A stretch of 64,000 bases of DNA, taken from NCBI RefSeq assembly GCF_040115645.1, contig NW_027096042.1:248001-312000 (forward strand). The letters are read 5' to 3'. Position numbers and translations under genes: made by a program. Source of the DNA: Euwallacea fornicatus. Lineage: Eukaryota; Arthropoda; Insecta; Coleoptera; Curculionidae. The notes under the pieces are model-generated. The model was given only the letters and a program-made list of their open reading frames with translations, ran no database searches and was not told the DNA's origin. Below are positions 10,737 through 24,200 of the stretch, one piece after another; the first letter of the stretch is position 1; every line of letters starts with the position of its first letter.

Positions 10737-13700
10737 CTCTTTTTAACACAGTGAAGAAGGCTTCATTGTATCTTGGTGAGTTTTCTAGAAAACGAGTGAT
10801 TTATGTGCACAAACACACTTCTTTCGTGACTTTTCAAGCTTTGGACCTCCGTAACTTCGGCAAATGTGCTTCAAATTGCTTAAAAAATTGATCATAGAAT
10901 CACCTCGTTGAGCTCTTCATCATGACTCATAAGGCTTCATTGTATCTTGGTGAGTTTTCTAGAAAACGAGTAATTTATGTGCACAAACATACTTGTTTCG
11001 TGACTTTTCAAGCTTTGAACCTACGTAACTTCGGCAAATGTGCTTCAAATTCCGTAAAAAATTGATCATAGAATCACCTCGTTGAGCTCTTCATCATGAC
11101 TCAGAAGGCTTCATTGTATCTTGGTGAGTTTTTTAGAAAACGAGTAATTTATGTGCACAAACACACATCTTTCGTGACTTTTCAAGCTTTGAACCTCCGT
11201 AACATCGGCAAATGAGCTCCAAATCGCTTCAAAATTTTACCACAGAATCACCTCGACGAGCTCTTTAACATGACAAATAAGGCTTCATTGTATCTTGGTG
11301 AGTTTTCCAGAAAACGAGTAATTTATGTGCACAAACACACTTCTTTCGTGACTTTTCAAGCTTTGAACCTCCGTAACTTCGGCAAAGGAGCTCCAACTAC
11401 CTTCAAAATTTGACCACAGAATCACCTCGACGAGCTTTTTAACATGACAAATAAGGCTTCATTGTATCTTGGTGAGTTTTCCAGAAAACGAGTAATTTAT
11501 GTGCTCAAACACACATCTTTCGTGACTTTTCAAGATTTGAACCTCCGTAACTTCGGCAAATGTGCTTCACATTCCGTAAAAAATTGATCATAGAATCACC
11601 TCGTTGAGCTCTTCATCATGACTCAGAAGGCTTCATTGTATCTTGGTGAGTTTTCTAGAAAACGAGTAATTTATGTGCACAAACATACTTCTTTCGTGAC
11701 TTTTCAAGTTTTGAACCTACGTAACTTCGGCAAATGAGCTCCAACTACCTTCAAAATTTGACCACAGAATCACCTCGACGAGCTCTTTCACACGACTAAG
11801 AAGGCTTCATTGTATCTTGGTGAGTTTTCTAGAAAACGAGTGATTTATGTGCACAAACACACTTCTTTCGTGACTTTTCAAGCTTTGGACCTCCGTAACT
11901 TCGGCAAATGAGCTCCAAGTCGCTTCAAAATTTTACCACAGAATCACCTCAACGAGCTCTTTCACACGACTAAGACGGCTTCATTGTATCTTGGTGAGTT
12001 TTCTAGAAAACGAGTAATTTATGTGCACAAACATACTTCTTTCGTGACTTTTCAAGTTTTGAACCTACGTAACTTCGGCAAATGAGCTCCAACTACCTTC
12101 AAAATTTGACCACAGAATCACCTCGACGAACTCTTTAACATGACGCATAAGGCTTCATTGTATCTTGGTGAGTTTTCTAGAAAACGAGTGATTTATGTGC
12201 ACAAACACACTTCGTTCGTGACTTTTCAAGCTTTGAACCTCCGTACCTTCGGCAAATGAGCTCCAAATCGCTTCAAAATTTTACCACAGAATCACCTCAA
12301 CGAGCTCTTTCACACGACTAAGACGGCTTCATTGTATCTTGGTGAGTTTTCTAGAAAACGAGTAATTTATGTGCACAAACATACTTCTTTCGTGACTTTT
12401 CAAGTTTTGAACCTACGTAACTTCGGCAAATGAGCTCCAACTACCTTCAAAATTTGACCACAGAATCACCTCGACGAGCTCTTTAACATGACAAATAAGG
12501 CTTCATTGTATCTTGGTGAGTTTTCTAGAAAACGAGTGATTTATGTGCAAAAACATACTTCTTTCGTGACTTTTCAAGTTTTGAACCTCCGTAACTTCGG
12601 CAAAGGAGCTCCAACTACCTTCAAAATTTGACCACAGAATCACCTCGACGAGCTTTTTAACATGACAAATAAGGCTTCATTGTATCTTGGTGAGTTTTCC
12701 AGAAAACGAGTAATTTATGTGCTCAAACACACATCTTTCGTGACTTTTCAAGATTTGAACCTCCGTAACTTCGGCAAATGTGCTTCACATTCCGTAAAAA
12801 ATTGATCATAGAATCACCTCGTTGAGCTCTTCATCATGACTCAGAAGGCTTCATTGTATCTTGGTGAGTTTTTTAGAAAACGAGTAATTTATGTGCACAA
12901 ACACACATCTTTCGTGACTTTTCAAGCTTTGAACCTCCGTAACATCGGCAAATGAGCTCCAAATCGCTTCAAAATTTTACCACAGAATCACCTCGACGAG
13001 CTCTTTAACATGACAAATAAGGCTTCATTGTATCTTGGTGAGTTTTCCAGAAAACGAGTAATTTATGTGCACAAACACACTTCTTTCGTGACTTTTCAAG
13101 CTTTGAACCTCCGTAACTTCGGCAAAGGAGCTCCAACTACCTTCAAAATTTGACCACAGAATCACCTCGACGAGCTTTTTAACATGACAAATAAGGCTTC
13201 ATTGTATCTTGGTGAGTTTTCCAGAAAACGAGTAATTTATGTGCTCAAACACACATCTTTCGTGACTTTTCAAGATTTGAACCTCCGTAACTTCGGCAAA
13301 TGTGCTTCACATTCCGTAAAAAATTGATCATAGAATCACCTCGTTGAGCTCTTCATCATGACTCAGAAGGCTTCATTGTATCTTGGTGAGTTTTCTAGAA
13401 AACGAGTAATTTATGTGCACAAACATACTTCTTTCGTGACTTTTCAAGTTTTGAACCTACGTAACTTCGGCAAATGAGCTCCAACTACCTTCAAAATTTG
13501 ACCACAGAATCACCTCGACGAGCTCTTTCACACGACTAAGAAGGTTTCATTGTATCTTGGTGAGTTTTCTAGAAAACGAGTGATTTATGTGCACAAACAC
13601 ACTTCTTTCGTGACTTTTCAAGCTTTGGACCTCCGTAACTTCGGCAAATGAGCTCCAAGTCGCTTCAAAATTTTACCACAGAATCACCTCAACGAGCTCT

Positions 13701-16700
13701 TTCACACGACTAAGACGGCTTCATTGTATCTTGGTGAGTTTTCTAGAAAACGAGTAATTTATGTGCACAAACATACTTCTTTCGTGACTTTTCAAGTTTT
13801 GAACCTACGTAACTTCGGCAAATGAGCTCCAACTACCTTCAAAATTTGACCACAGAATCACCTCGACGAGCTCTTTAACATGACACATAAGGCTTCATTG
13901 TATCTTGGTGAGTTTTCTAGAAAACGAGTGATTTATGTGCACAAACACACTTCGTTCGTGACTTTTCAAGCTTTGAACCTCCGTACCTTCGGCAAATGAG
14001 CTCCAAATCGCTTCAAAATTTTACCACAGAATCACCTCAACGAGCTCTTTCACACGACTAAGACGGCTTCATTGTATCTTGGTGAGTTTTCTAGAAAACG
14101 AGTAATTTATGTGCACAAACATACTTCTTTCGTGACTTTTCAAGTTTTGAACCTACGTAACTTCGGCAAATGAGCTCCAACTACCTTCAAAATTTGACCA
14201 CAGAATCACCTCGACGAGCTCTTTCACACGACTAAGAAGGCTTCATTGTATCTTGGTGAGTTTTCCAGAAAACGAGTAATTTATGTGCTCAAACACACAT
14301 CTTTCGTGACTTTTCAAGCTTTGAACCTCCGTAACTTCGGCAAATGAGCTCCAACTACCTTCAAAATTTGACCACAGAATCACCTCGACGAGCTCTTTAA
14401 CATGACAAATAAGGCTTCATTGTATCTTGGTGAGTTTTCTAGAAAACGAGTGATTTATGTGCAAAAACATACTTCTTTCGTGACTTTTCAAGTTTTGAAC
14501 CTCCGTAACTTCGGCAAAGGAGCTCCAACTACCTTCAAAATTTGACCACAGAATCACCTCGACGAGCTTTTTAACATGACAAATAAGGCTTCATTGTATC
14601 TTGGTGAGTTTTCCAGAAAACGAGTAATTTATGTGCTCAAACACACATCTTTCGTGACTTTTCAAGATTTGAACCTCCGTAACTTCGGCAAATGTGCTTC
14701 ACATTCCGTAAAAAATTGATCATAGAATCACCTCGTTGAGCTCTTCATCATGACTCAGAAGGCTTCATTGTATCTTGGTGAGTTTTTTAGAAAACGAGTA
14801 ATTTATGTGCACAAACACACATCTTTCGTGACTTTTCAAGCTTTGAACCTCCGTAACATCGGCAAATGAGCTCCAAATCGCTTCAAAATTTTACCACAGA
14901 ATCACCTCGACGAGCTCTTTAACATGACAAATAAGGCTTCATTGTATCTTGGTGAGTTTTCCAGAAAACGAGTAATTTATGTGCACAAACACACTTCTTT
15001 CGTGACTTTTCAAGCTTTGAACCTCCGTAACTTCGGCAAAGGAGCTCCAACTACCTTCAAAATGTGACCACAGAATCACCTCGACGAGCTTTTTAACATG
15101 ACAAATAAGGCTTCATTGTATCTTGGTGAGTTTTCCAGAAAACGAGTAATTTATGTGCTCAAACACACATCTTTCGTGACTTTTCAAGATTTGAACCTCC
15201 GTAACTTCGGCAAATGTGCTTCACATTCCGTAAAAAATTGATCATAGAATCACCTCGTTGAGCTCTTCATCATGACTCAGAAGGCTTCATTGTATCTTGG
15301 TGAGTTTTCTAGAAAACGAGTAATTTATGTGCACAAACATACTTCTTTCGTGACTTTTCAAGTTTTGAACCTACGTAACTTCGGCAAATGAGCTCCAACT
15401 ACCTTCAAAATTTGACCACAGAATCACCTCGACGAGCTCTTTCACACGACTAAGAAGGCTTCATTGTATCTTGGTGAGTTTTCTAGAAAACGAGTGATTT
15501 ATGTGCACAAACACACTTCTTTCGTGACTTTTCAAGCTTTGGACCTCCGTAACTTCCGCAAATGTGCTTCAAATTGCTTAAAAAATTGATCATAGAATCA
15601 CCTCGTTGAGCTCTTCATCATGACTCATAAGGCTTCATTGTATCTTGGTGAGTTTTCTAGAAAACGAGTAATTTATGTGCACAAACATACTTCTTTCGTG
15701 ACTTTTCAAGCTTTGGACCTCCGTAACTTCGGCAAATGAGCTCCAAGTCGCTTCAAAATTTTACCACAGAATCACCTCAACGAGCTCTTTCACACGACTA
15801 AGACGGCTTCATTGTATCTTGGTGAGTTTTCTAGAAAACGAGTAATTTATGTGCACAAACACACTTCTTTCGTGACTTTTCAAGCTTTGGACCTCCGTAA
15901 CTTCGGCAAATGAGCTCCAAGTCGCTTCAAAATTTTACCACAGAATCACCTCAACGAGCTCTTTCACACGACTAAGACGGCTTCATTGTATCTTGGTGAG
16001 TTTTCTAGAAAACGAGTAATTTATGTGCACAAACATACTTCTTTCGTGACTTTTCAAGTTTTGAACCTACGTAACTTCGGCAAATGAGCTCCAACTACCT
16101 TCAAAATTTGACCACAGAATCACCTCGACGAGCTCTTTAACATGACACATAAGGCTTCATTGTATCTTGGTGAGTTTTCTAGAAAACGAGTGATTTATGT
16201 GCACAAACACACTTCGTTCGTGACTTTTCAAGCTTTGAACCTCCGTACCTTCGGCAAATGAGCTCCAAATCGCTTCAAAATTTTACCACAGAATCACCTC
16301 AACGAGCTCTTTCACACGACTAAGACGGCTTCATTGTATCTTGGTGAGTTTTCTAGAAAACGAGTAATTTATGTGCACAAACATACTTCTTTCGTGACTT
16401 TTCAAGTTTTGAACCTACGTAACTTCGGCAAATGAGCTCCAACTACCTTCAAAATTTGACCACAGAATCACCTCGACGAGCTCTTTAACATGACAAATGA
16501 GGCTTCATTGTATCTTGGTGAGTTTTCCAGAAAACGAGTAATTTATGTGCTCAAACACACATCTTTCGTGACTTTTCAAGATTTGAACCTCCGTAACTTC
16601 GGCAAATGTGCTTCACATTCCGTAAAAAATTGATCATAGAATCACCTCGACGAGCTCTTTCACACGACTAAGAAGGCTTCATTGTATCTTGGTGAGTTTT

Positions 16701-17630
16701 CTAGAAAACGAGTGATTTATGTGCACAAACACACTTCTTTCGTGACTTTTCAAGCTTTGAACCTCCGTAACTTCGGCAAATGAGCTCCAAGTCGCTTCAA
16801 AATTTTACCACAGAATCACCTCAACGAGCTCTTTCACACGACTAAGACGGCTTCATTGTATCTTGGTGAGTTTTCTAGAAAACGAGTAATTTATGTGCAC
16901 AAACATACTTCTTTCGTGACTTTTCAAGTTTTGAACCTACGTAACTTCGGCAAATGAGCTCCAACTACCTTCAAAATTTGACCACAGAATCACCTCGACG
17001 AGCTCTTTAACATGACACATAAGGCTTCATTGTATCTTGGTGAGTTTTCTAGAAAACGAGTGATTTATGTGCACAAACACACTTCGTTCGTGACTTTTCA
17101 AGCTTTGAACCTCCGTACCTTCGGCAAATGAGCTCCAAATCGCTTCAAAATTTTACCACAGAATCACCTCAACGAGCTCTTTCACACGACTAAGACGGCT
17201 TCATTGTATCTTGGTGAGTTTTCTAGAAAACGAGTAATTTATGTGCACAAACATACTTCTTTCGTGACTTTTCAAGTTTTGAACCTACGTAACTTCGGCA
17301 AATGAGCTCCAACTACCTTCAAAATTTGACCACAGAATCACCTCGACGAGCTCTTTAACATGACAAATGAGGCTTCATTGTATCTTGGTGAGTTTTCCAG
17401 AAAACGAGTAATTTATGTGCTCAAACACACATCTTTCGTGACTTTTCAAGATTTGAACCTCCGTAACTTCGGCAAATGTGCTTCACATTCCGTAAAAAAT
17501 TGATCATAGAATCACCTCGACGAGCTCTTTCACACGACTAAGAAGGCTTCATTGTATCTTGGTGAGTTTTCTAGAAAACGAGTGATTTATGTGCACAAAC
17601 ACACTTCTTTCGTGACTTTTCAAGCTTTGA
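7711..17630. repeat. 9.92-kb segmental tandem duplication, copy 1 (57 monomers)
   Basis: This 9,920-bp block (56 monomers of 174 bp plus one of 176 bp) is followed head-to-tail by a second copy at 17631. Matching diagnostic variants include GAGCACAAAC at 9933 and 19853, the single 176-bp monomer at 10737 and 20657, and GTGCTTCAAATTCC near 11040 and 20960. Further right the offset is 9,746: GCATAAGG near 12144 and 21890, AAGGTTTCAT at 13541 and 23287, AATGTGACC at 15061 and 24807, TTCCGCA at 15554 and 25300. The left border lies at 7710/17630, where CTTTGG meets CTTTGA. Copy 1 ends in a 5-mer expansion. It carries a private substitution at 10413 (CTGCATTG). Confidence 0.9.
10583..10758 (+). 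repeat. First 176-bp monomer (CTCTTTTTAACACAG type)
   Basis: This monomer is 2 bp longer than its neighbours. Where most monomers read CTCTTTAACATGACAAATAAGG, split here as CTCTTTAACATG then ACAAATAAGG, it has CTCTTTTTAACACAG followed by TGAAGAAGG, starting at 10737. The 2 bp remove an in-frame TAA and join two reading frames, producing a 67-codon frame at 10688-10891. Its only other left-domain copy is at 20657, the same place in the second 9.92-kb copy. The right-domain form differs slightly, with CACAGTTAAG in place of CACAGTGAAG and usually CATCGACGAAC upstream. Confidence 0.92.
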
Positions 17631-18226
17631 ACCTCCGTAACTTCGGCAAATGAGCTCCAAGTCGCTTCAAAATTTTACCACAGAATCACCTCAACGAGCT
17701 CTTTCACACGACTAAGACGGCTTCATTGTATCTTGGTGAGTTTTCTAGAAAACGAGTAATTTATGTGCACAAACATACTTCTTTCGTGACTTTTCAAGTT
17801 TTGAACCTACGTAACTTCGGCAAATGAGCTCCAACTACCTTCAAAATTTGACCACAGAATCACCTCGACGAGCTCTTTAACATGACACATAAGGCTTCAT
17901 TGTATCTTGGTGAGTTTTCTAGAAAACGAGTGATTTATGTGCACAAACACACTTCGTTCGTGACTTTTCAAGCTTTGAACCTCCGTACCTTCGGCAAATG
18001 AGCTCCAAATCGCTTCAAAATTTTACCACAGAATCACCTCAACGAGCTCTTTCACACGACTAAGACGGCTTCATTGTATCTTGGTGAGTTTTCTAGAAAA
18101 CGAGTAATTTATGTGCACAAACATACTTCTTTCGTGACTTTTCAAGTTTTGAACCTACGTAACTTCGGCAAATGAGCTCCAACTACCTTCAAAATTTGAC
18201 CACAGAATCACCTCGACGAGCTCTTT
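15891..18226. repeat. 5-mer (870-bp) tandem expansion at the junction of the 9.92-kb copies
   Basis: Five monomers repeat with an 870-bp period for about 2.7 copies. TGACAAATGA occurs at 16491 and 17361. The motif joining the short A run, TTGATCATAG and CCTCGACGAG occurs at 16621 and 17491. The left border is the CTTTGG/CTTTGA difference at 15890/16760, the same sequence difference that marks the border of the 9.92-kb duplication. The right border is CTCTTTAACA against CTCTTTCACA at 17357/18227. The shared breakpoint variant suggests the 870-bp gain and the 9.92-kb duplication are linked events. Confidence 0.87.
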
Positions 18227-21200
18227 CACACGACTAAGAAGGCTTCATTGTATCTTGGTGAGTTTTCCAGAAAACGAGTAATTTATGTGCTCAAACACAC
18301 ATCTTTCGTGACTTTTCAAGCTTTGAACCTCCGTAACTTCGGCAAATGAGCTCCAACTACCTTCAAAATTTGACCACAGAATCACCTCGACGAGCTCTTT
18401 AACATGACAAATAAGGCTTCATTGTATCTTGGTGAGTTTTCTAGAAAACGAGTGATTTATGTGCAAAAACATACTTCTTTCGTGACTTTTCAAGTTTTGA
18501 ACCTCCGTAACTTCGGCAAAGGAGCTCCAACTACCTTCAAAATTTGACCACAGAATCACCTCGACGAGCTTTTTAACATGACAAATAAGGCTTCATTGTA
18601 TCTTGGTGAGTTTTCCAGAAAACGAGTAATTTATGTGCTCAAACACACATCTTTCGTGACTTTTCAAGATTTGAACCTCCGTAACTTCGGCAAATGTGCT
18701 TCACATTCCGTAAAAAATTGATCATAGAATCACCTCGTTGAGCTCTTCATCATGACTCAGAAGGCTTCATTGTATCTTGGTGAGTTTTTTAGAAAACGAG
18801 TAATTTATGTGCACAAACACACATCTTTCGTGACTTTTCAAGCTTTGAACCTCCGTAACATCGGCAAATGAGCTCCAAATCGCTTCAAAATTTTACCACA
18901 GAATCACCTCGACGAGCTCTTTAACATGACAAATAAGGCTTCATTGTATCTTGGTGAGTTTTCCAGAAAACGAGTAATTTATGTGCACAAACACACTTCT
19001 TTCGTGACTTTTCAAGCTTTGAACCTCCGTAACTTCGGCAAAGGAGCTCCAACTACCTTCAAAATTTGACCACAGAATCACCTCGACGAGCTCTTTCACA
19101 CGACTAAGAAGGCTTCATTGTATCTTGGTGAGTTTTCTAGAAAACGAGTGATTTATGTGCACAAACACACTTCTTTCGTGACTTTTCAAGCTTTGAACCT
19201 CCGTAACTTCGGCAAATGAGCTCCAACTACCTTCAAAATTTGACCACAGAATCACCTCGACGAGCTCTTTAACATGACAAATAAGGCTTCATTGTATCTT
19301 GGTGAGTTTTCTAGAAAACGAGTGATTTATGTGCACAAACACACTTCGTTCGTGACTTTTCAAGCTTTGAACCTCCGTAACTTCGGCAAATGAGCTTCAA
19401 ATACCTTCAAAATTTGAACACAGAATCACCTCGACGAGCTCTTTAACATGACAAATAAGGCTTCATTGTATCTTGGTGAGTTTTCCAGAAAACGAGTAAT
19501 TTATGTGCTCAAACACACATCTTTCGTGACTTTTCAAGATTTGAACCTCCGTAACTTCGGCAAATGTGCTTCACATTCCGTAAAAAATTGATCATAGAAT
19601 CACCTCGTTGAGCTCTTCATCATGACTCAGAAGGCTTCATTGTATCTTGGTGAGTTTTTTAGAAAACGAGTAATTTATGTGCACAAACACACATCTTTCG
19701 TGACTTTTCAAGCTTTGAACCTCCGTAACATCGGCAAATGAGCTCCAAATCGCTTCAAAATTTTACCACAGAATCACCTCGACGAGCTCTTTAACATGAC
19801 AAATAAGGCTTCATTGTATCTTGGTGAGTTTTCCAGAAAACGAGTAATTTATGAGCACAAACACACTTCTTTCGTGACTTTTCAAGCTTTGAACCCCCGT
19901 AACTTCGGCAAAGGAGCTCCAACTACCTTCAAAATTTGACCACAGAATCACCTCGACGAGCTCTTTCACACGACTAAGAAGGCTTCATTGTTTCTTGGTG
20001 AGTTTTCTAGAAAACGAGTGATTTATGTGCACAAACACACTTCTTTCGTGACTTTTCAAGCTTTGGACCTCCGTAACTTCGGCAAATGAGCTCCAAGTCG
20101 CTTCAAAATTTTACCACAGAATCACCTCAACGAGCTCTTTCACACGACTAAGACGGCTTCATTGTATCTTGGTGAGTTTTCTAGAAAACGAGTAATTTAT
20201 GTGCACAAACATACTTCTTTCGTGACTTTTCAAGTTTTGAACCTACGTAACTTCGGCAAATGAGCTCCAACTACCTTCAAAATTTGACCACAGAATCACC
20301 TCGACGAGCTCTTTAACATGACACATAAGGCTTCATTGTATCTTGGTGAGTTTTCTAGAAAACGAGTGATTTATGTGCACAAACACACTTCGTTCGTGAC
20401 TTTTCAAGCTTTGAACCTCCGTACCTTCGGCAAATGAGCTCCAAATCGCTTCAAAATTTTACCACAGAATCACCTCAACGAGCTCTTTCACACGACTAAG
20501 ACGGCTTCATTGTATCTTGGTGAGTTTTCTAGAAAACGAGTAATTTATGTGCACAAACATACTTCTTTCGTGACTTTTCAAGTTTTGAACCTACGTAACT
20601 TCGGCAAATGAGCTCCAACTACCTTCAAAATTTGACCACAGAATCACCTCGACGAGCTCTTTTTAACACAGTGAAGAAGGCTTCATTGTATCTTGGTGAG
20701 TTTTCTAGAAAACGAGTGATTTATGTGCACAAACACACTTCTTTCGTGACTTTTCAAGCTTTGGACCTCCGTAACTTCGGCAAATGTGCTTCAAATTGCT
20801 TAAAAAATTGATCATAGAATCACCTCGTTGAGCTCTTCATCATGACTCATAAGGCTTCATTGTATCTTGGTGAGTTTTCTAGAAAACGAGTAATTTATGT
20901 GCACAAACATACTTGTTTCGTGACTTTTCAAGCTTTGAACCTACGTAACTTCGGCAAATGTGCTTCAAATTCCGTAAAAAATTGATCATAGAATCACCTC
21001 GTTGAGCTCTTCATCATGACTCAGAAGGCTTCATTGTATCTTGGTGAGTTTTTTAGAAAACGAGTAATTTATGTGCACAAACACACATCTTTCGTGACTT
21101 TTCAAGCTTTGAACCTCCGTAACATCGGCAAATGAGCTCCAAATCGCTTCAAAATTTTACCACAGAATCACCTCGACGAGCTCTTTAACATGACAAATAA

Positions 21201-24200
21201 GGCTTCATTGTATCTTGGTGAGTTTTCCAGAAAACGAGTAATTTATGTGCTCAAACACACATCTTTCGTGACTTTTCAAGATTTGAACCTCCGTAACTTC
21301 GGCAAATGTGCTTCACATTCCGTAAAAAATTGATCATAGAATCACCTCGTTGAGCTCTTCATCATGACTCAGAAGGCTTCATTGTATCTTGGTGAGTTTT
21401 CTAGAAAACGAGTAATTTATGTGCACAAACATACTTCTTTCGTGACTTTTCAAGTTTTGAACCTACGTAACTTCGGCAAATGAGCTCCAACTACCTTCAA
21501 AATTTGACCACAGAATCACCTCGACGAGCTCTTTCACACGACTAAGAAGGCTTCATTGTATCTTGGTGAGTTTTCTAGAAAACGAGTGATTTATGTGCAC
21601 AAACACACTTCTTTCGTGACTTTTCAAGCTTTGGACCTCCGTAACTTCGGCAAATGAGCTCCAAGTCGCTTCAAAATTTTACCACAGAATCACCTCAACG
21701 AGCTCTTTCACACGACTAAGACGGCTTCATTGTATCTTGGTGAGTTTTCTAGAAAACGAGTAATTTATGTGCACAAACATACTTCTTTCGTGACTTTTCA
21801 AGTTTTGAACCTACGTAACTTCGGCAAATGAGCTCCAACTACCTTCAAAATTTGACCACAGAATCACCTCGACGAACTCTTTAACATGACGCATAAGGCT
21901 TCATTGTATCTTGGTGAGTTTTCTAGAAAACGAGTGATTTATGTGCACAAACACACTTCGTTCGTGACTTTTCAAGCTTTGAACCTCCGTACCTTCGGCA
22001 AATGAGCTCCAAATCGCTTCAAAATTTTACCACAGAATCACCTCAACGAGCTCTTTCACACGACTAAGACGGCTTCATTGTATCTTGGTGAGTTTTCTAG
22101 AAAACGAGTAATTTATGTGCACAAACATACTTCTTTCGTGACTTTTCAAGTTTTGAACCTACGTAACTTCGGCAAATGAGCTCCAACTACCTTCAAAATT
22201 TGACCACAGAATCACCTCGACGAGCTCTTTAACATGACAAATAAGGCTTCATTGTATCTTGGTGAGTTTTCTAGAAAACGAGTGATTTATGTGCAAAAAC
22301 ATACTTCTTTCGTGACTTTTCAAGTTTTGAACCTCCGTAACTTCGGCAAAGGAGCTCCAACTACCTTCAAAATTTGACCACAGAATCACCTCGACGAGCT
22401 TTTTAACATGACAAATAAGGCTTCATTGTATCTTGGTGAGTTTTCCAGAAAACGAGTAATTTATGTGCTCAAACACACATCTTTCGTGACTTTTCAAGAT
22501 TTGAACCTCCGTAACTTCGGCAAATGTGCTTCACATTCCGTAAAAAATTGATCATAGAATCACCTCGTTGAGCTCTTCATCATGACTCAGAAGGCTTCAT
22601 TGTATCTTGGTGAGTTTTTTAGAAAACGAGTAATTTATGTGCACAAACACACATCTTTCGTGACTTTTCAAGCTTTGAACCTCCGTAACATCGGCAAATG
22701 AGCTCCAAATCGCTTCAAAATTTTACCACAGAATCACCTCGACGAGCTCTTTAACATGACAAATAAGGCTTCATTGTATCTTGGTGAGTTTTCCAGAAAA
22801 CGAGTAATTTATGTGCACAAACACACTTCTTTCGTGACTTTTCAAGCTTTGAACCTCCGTAACTTCGGCAAAGGAGCTCCAACTACCTTCAAAATTTGAC
22901 CACAGAATCACCTCGACGAGCTTTTTAACATGACAAATAAGGCTTCATTGTATCTTGGTGAGTTTTCCAGAAAACGAGTAATTTATGTGCTCAAACACAC
23001 ATCTTTCGTGACTTTTCAAGATTTGAACCTCCGTAACTTCGGCAAATGTGCTTCACATTCCGTAAAAAATTGATCATAGAATCACCTCGTTGAGCTCTTC
23101 ATCATGACTCAGAAGGCTTCATTGTATCTTGGTGAGTTTTCTAGAAAACGAGTAATTTATGTGCACAAACATACTTCTTTCGTGACTTTTCAAGTTTTGA
23201 ACCTACGTAACTTCGGCAAATGAGCTCCAACTACCTTCAAAATTTGACCACAGAATCACCTCGACGAGCTCTTTCACACGACTAAGAAGGTTTCATTGTA
23301 TCTTGGTGAGTTTTCTAGAAAACGAGTGATTTATGTGCACAAACACACTTCTTTCGTGACTTTTCAAGCTTTGGACCTCCGTAACTTCGGCAAATGAGCT
23401 CCAAGTCGCTTCAAAATTTTACCACAGAATCACCTCAACGAGCTCTTTCACACGACTAAGACGGCTTCATTGTATCTTGGTGAGTTTTCTAGAAAACGAG
23501 TAATTTATGTGCACAAACATACTTCTTTCGTGACTTTTCAAGTTTTGAACCTACGTAACTTCGGCAAATGAGCTCCAACTACCTTCAAAATTTGACCACA
23601 GAATCACCTCGACGAGCTCTTTAACATGACACATAAGGCTTCATTGTATCTTGGTGAGTTTTCTAGAAAACGAGTGATTTATGTGCACAAACACACTTCG
23701 TTCGTGACTTTTCAAGCTTTGAACCTCCGTACCTTCGGCAAATGAGCTCCAAATCGCTTCAAAATTTTACCACAGAATCACCTCAACGAGCTCTTTCACA
23801 CGACTAAGACGGCTTCATTGTATCTTGGTGAGTTTTCTAGAAAACGAGTAATTTATGTGCACAAACATACTTCTTTCGTGACTTTTCAAGTTTTGAACCT
23901 ACGTAACTTCGGCAAATGAGCTCCAACTACCTTCAAAATTTGACCACAGAATCACCTCGACGAGCTCTTTCACACGACTAAGAAGGCTTCATTGTATCTT
24001 GGTGAGTTTTCCAGAAAACGAGTAATTTATGTGCTCAAACACACATCTTTCGTGACTTTTCAAGCTTTGAACCTCCGTAACTTCGGCAAATGAGCTCCAA
24101 CTACCTTCAAAATTTGACCACAGAATCACCTCGACGAGCTCTTTAACATGACAAATAAGGCTTCATTGTATCTTGGTGAGTTTTCTAGAAAACGAGTGAT

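Noticed and set aside
10688..10891. ATG-started 67-codon frame, also at 20608, 27918, 33142, 36974, 39240, 42028, 44816, 46908, 49000, 52655, 55271, 56317, 58931 and 63637
   Set aside because: Each lies wholly inside satellite monomers and exists only because the 176-bp monomer removes a stop. There is no promoter, domain, signal peptide or unique flank, and the copies follow the HOR duplications exactly. Not annotated as genes.
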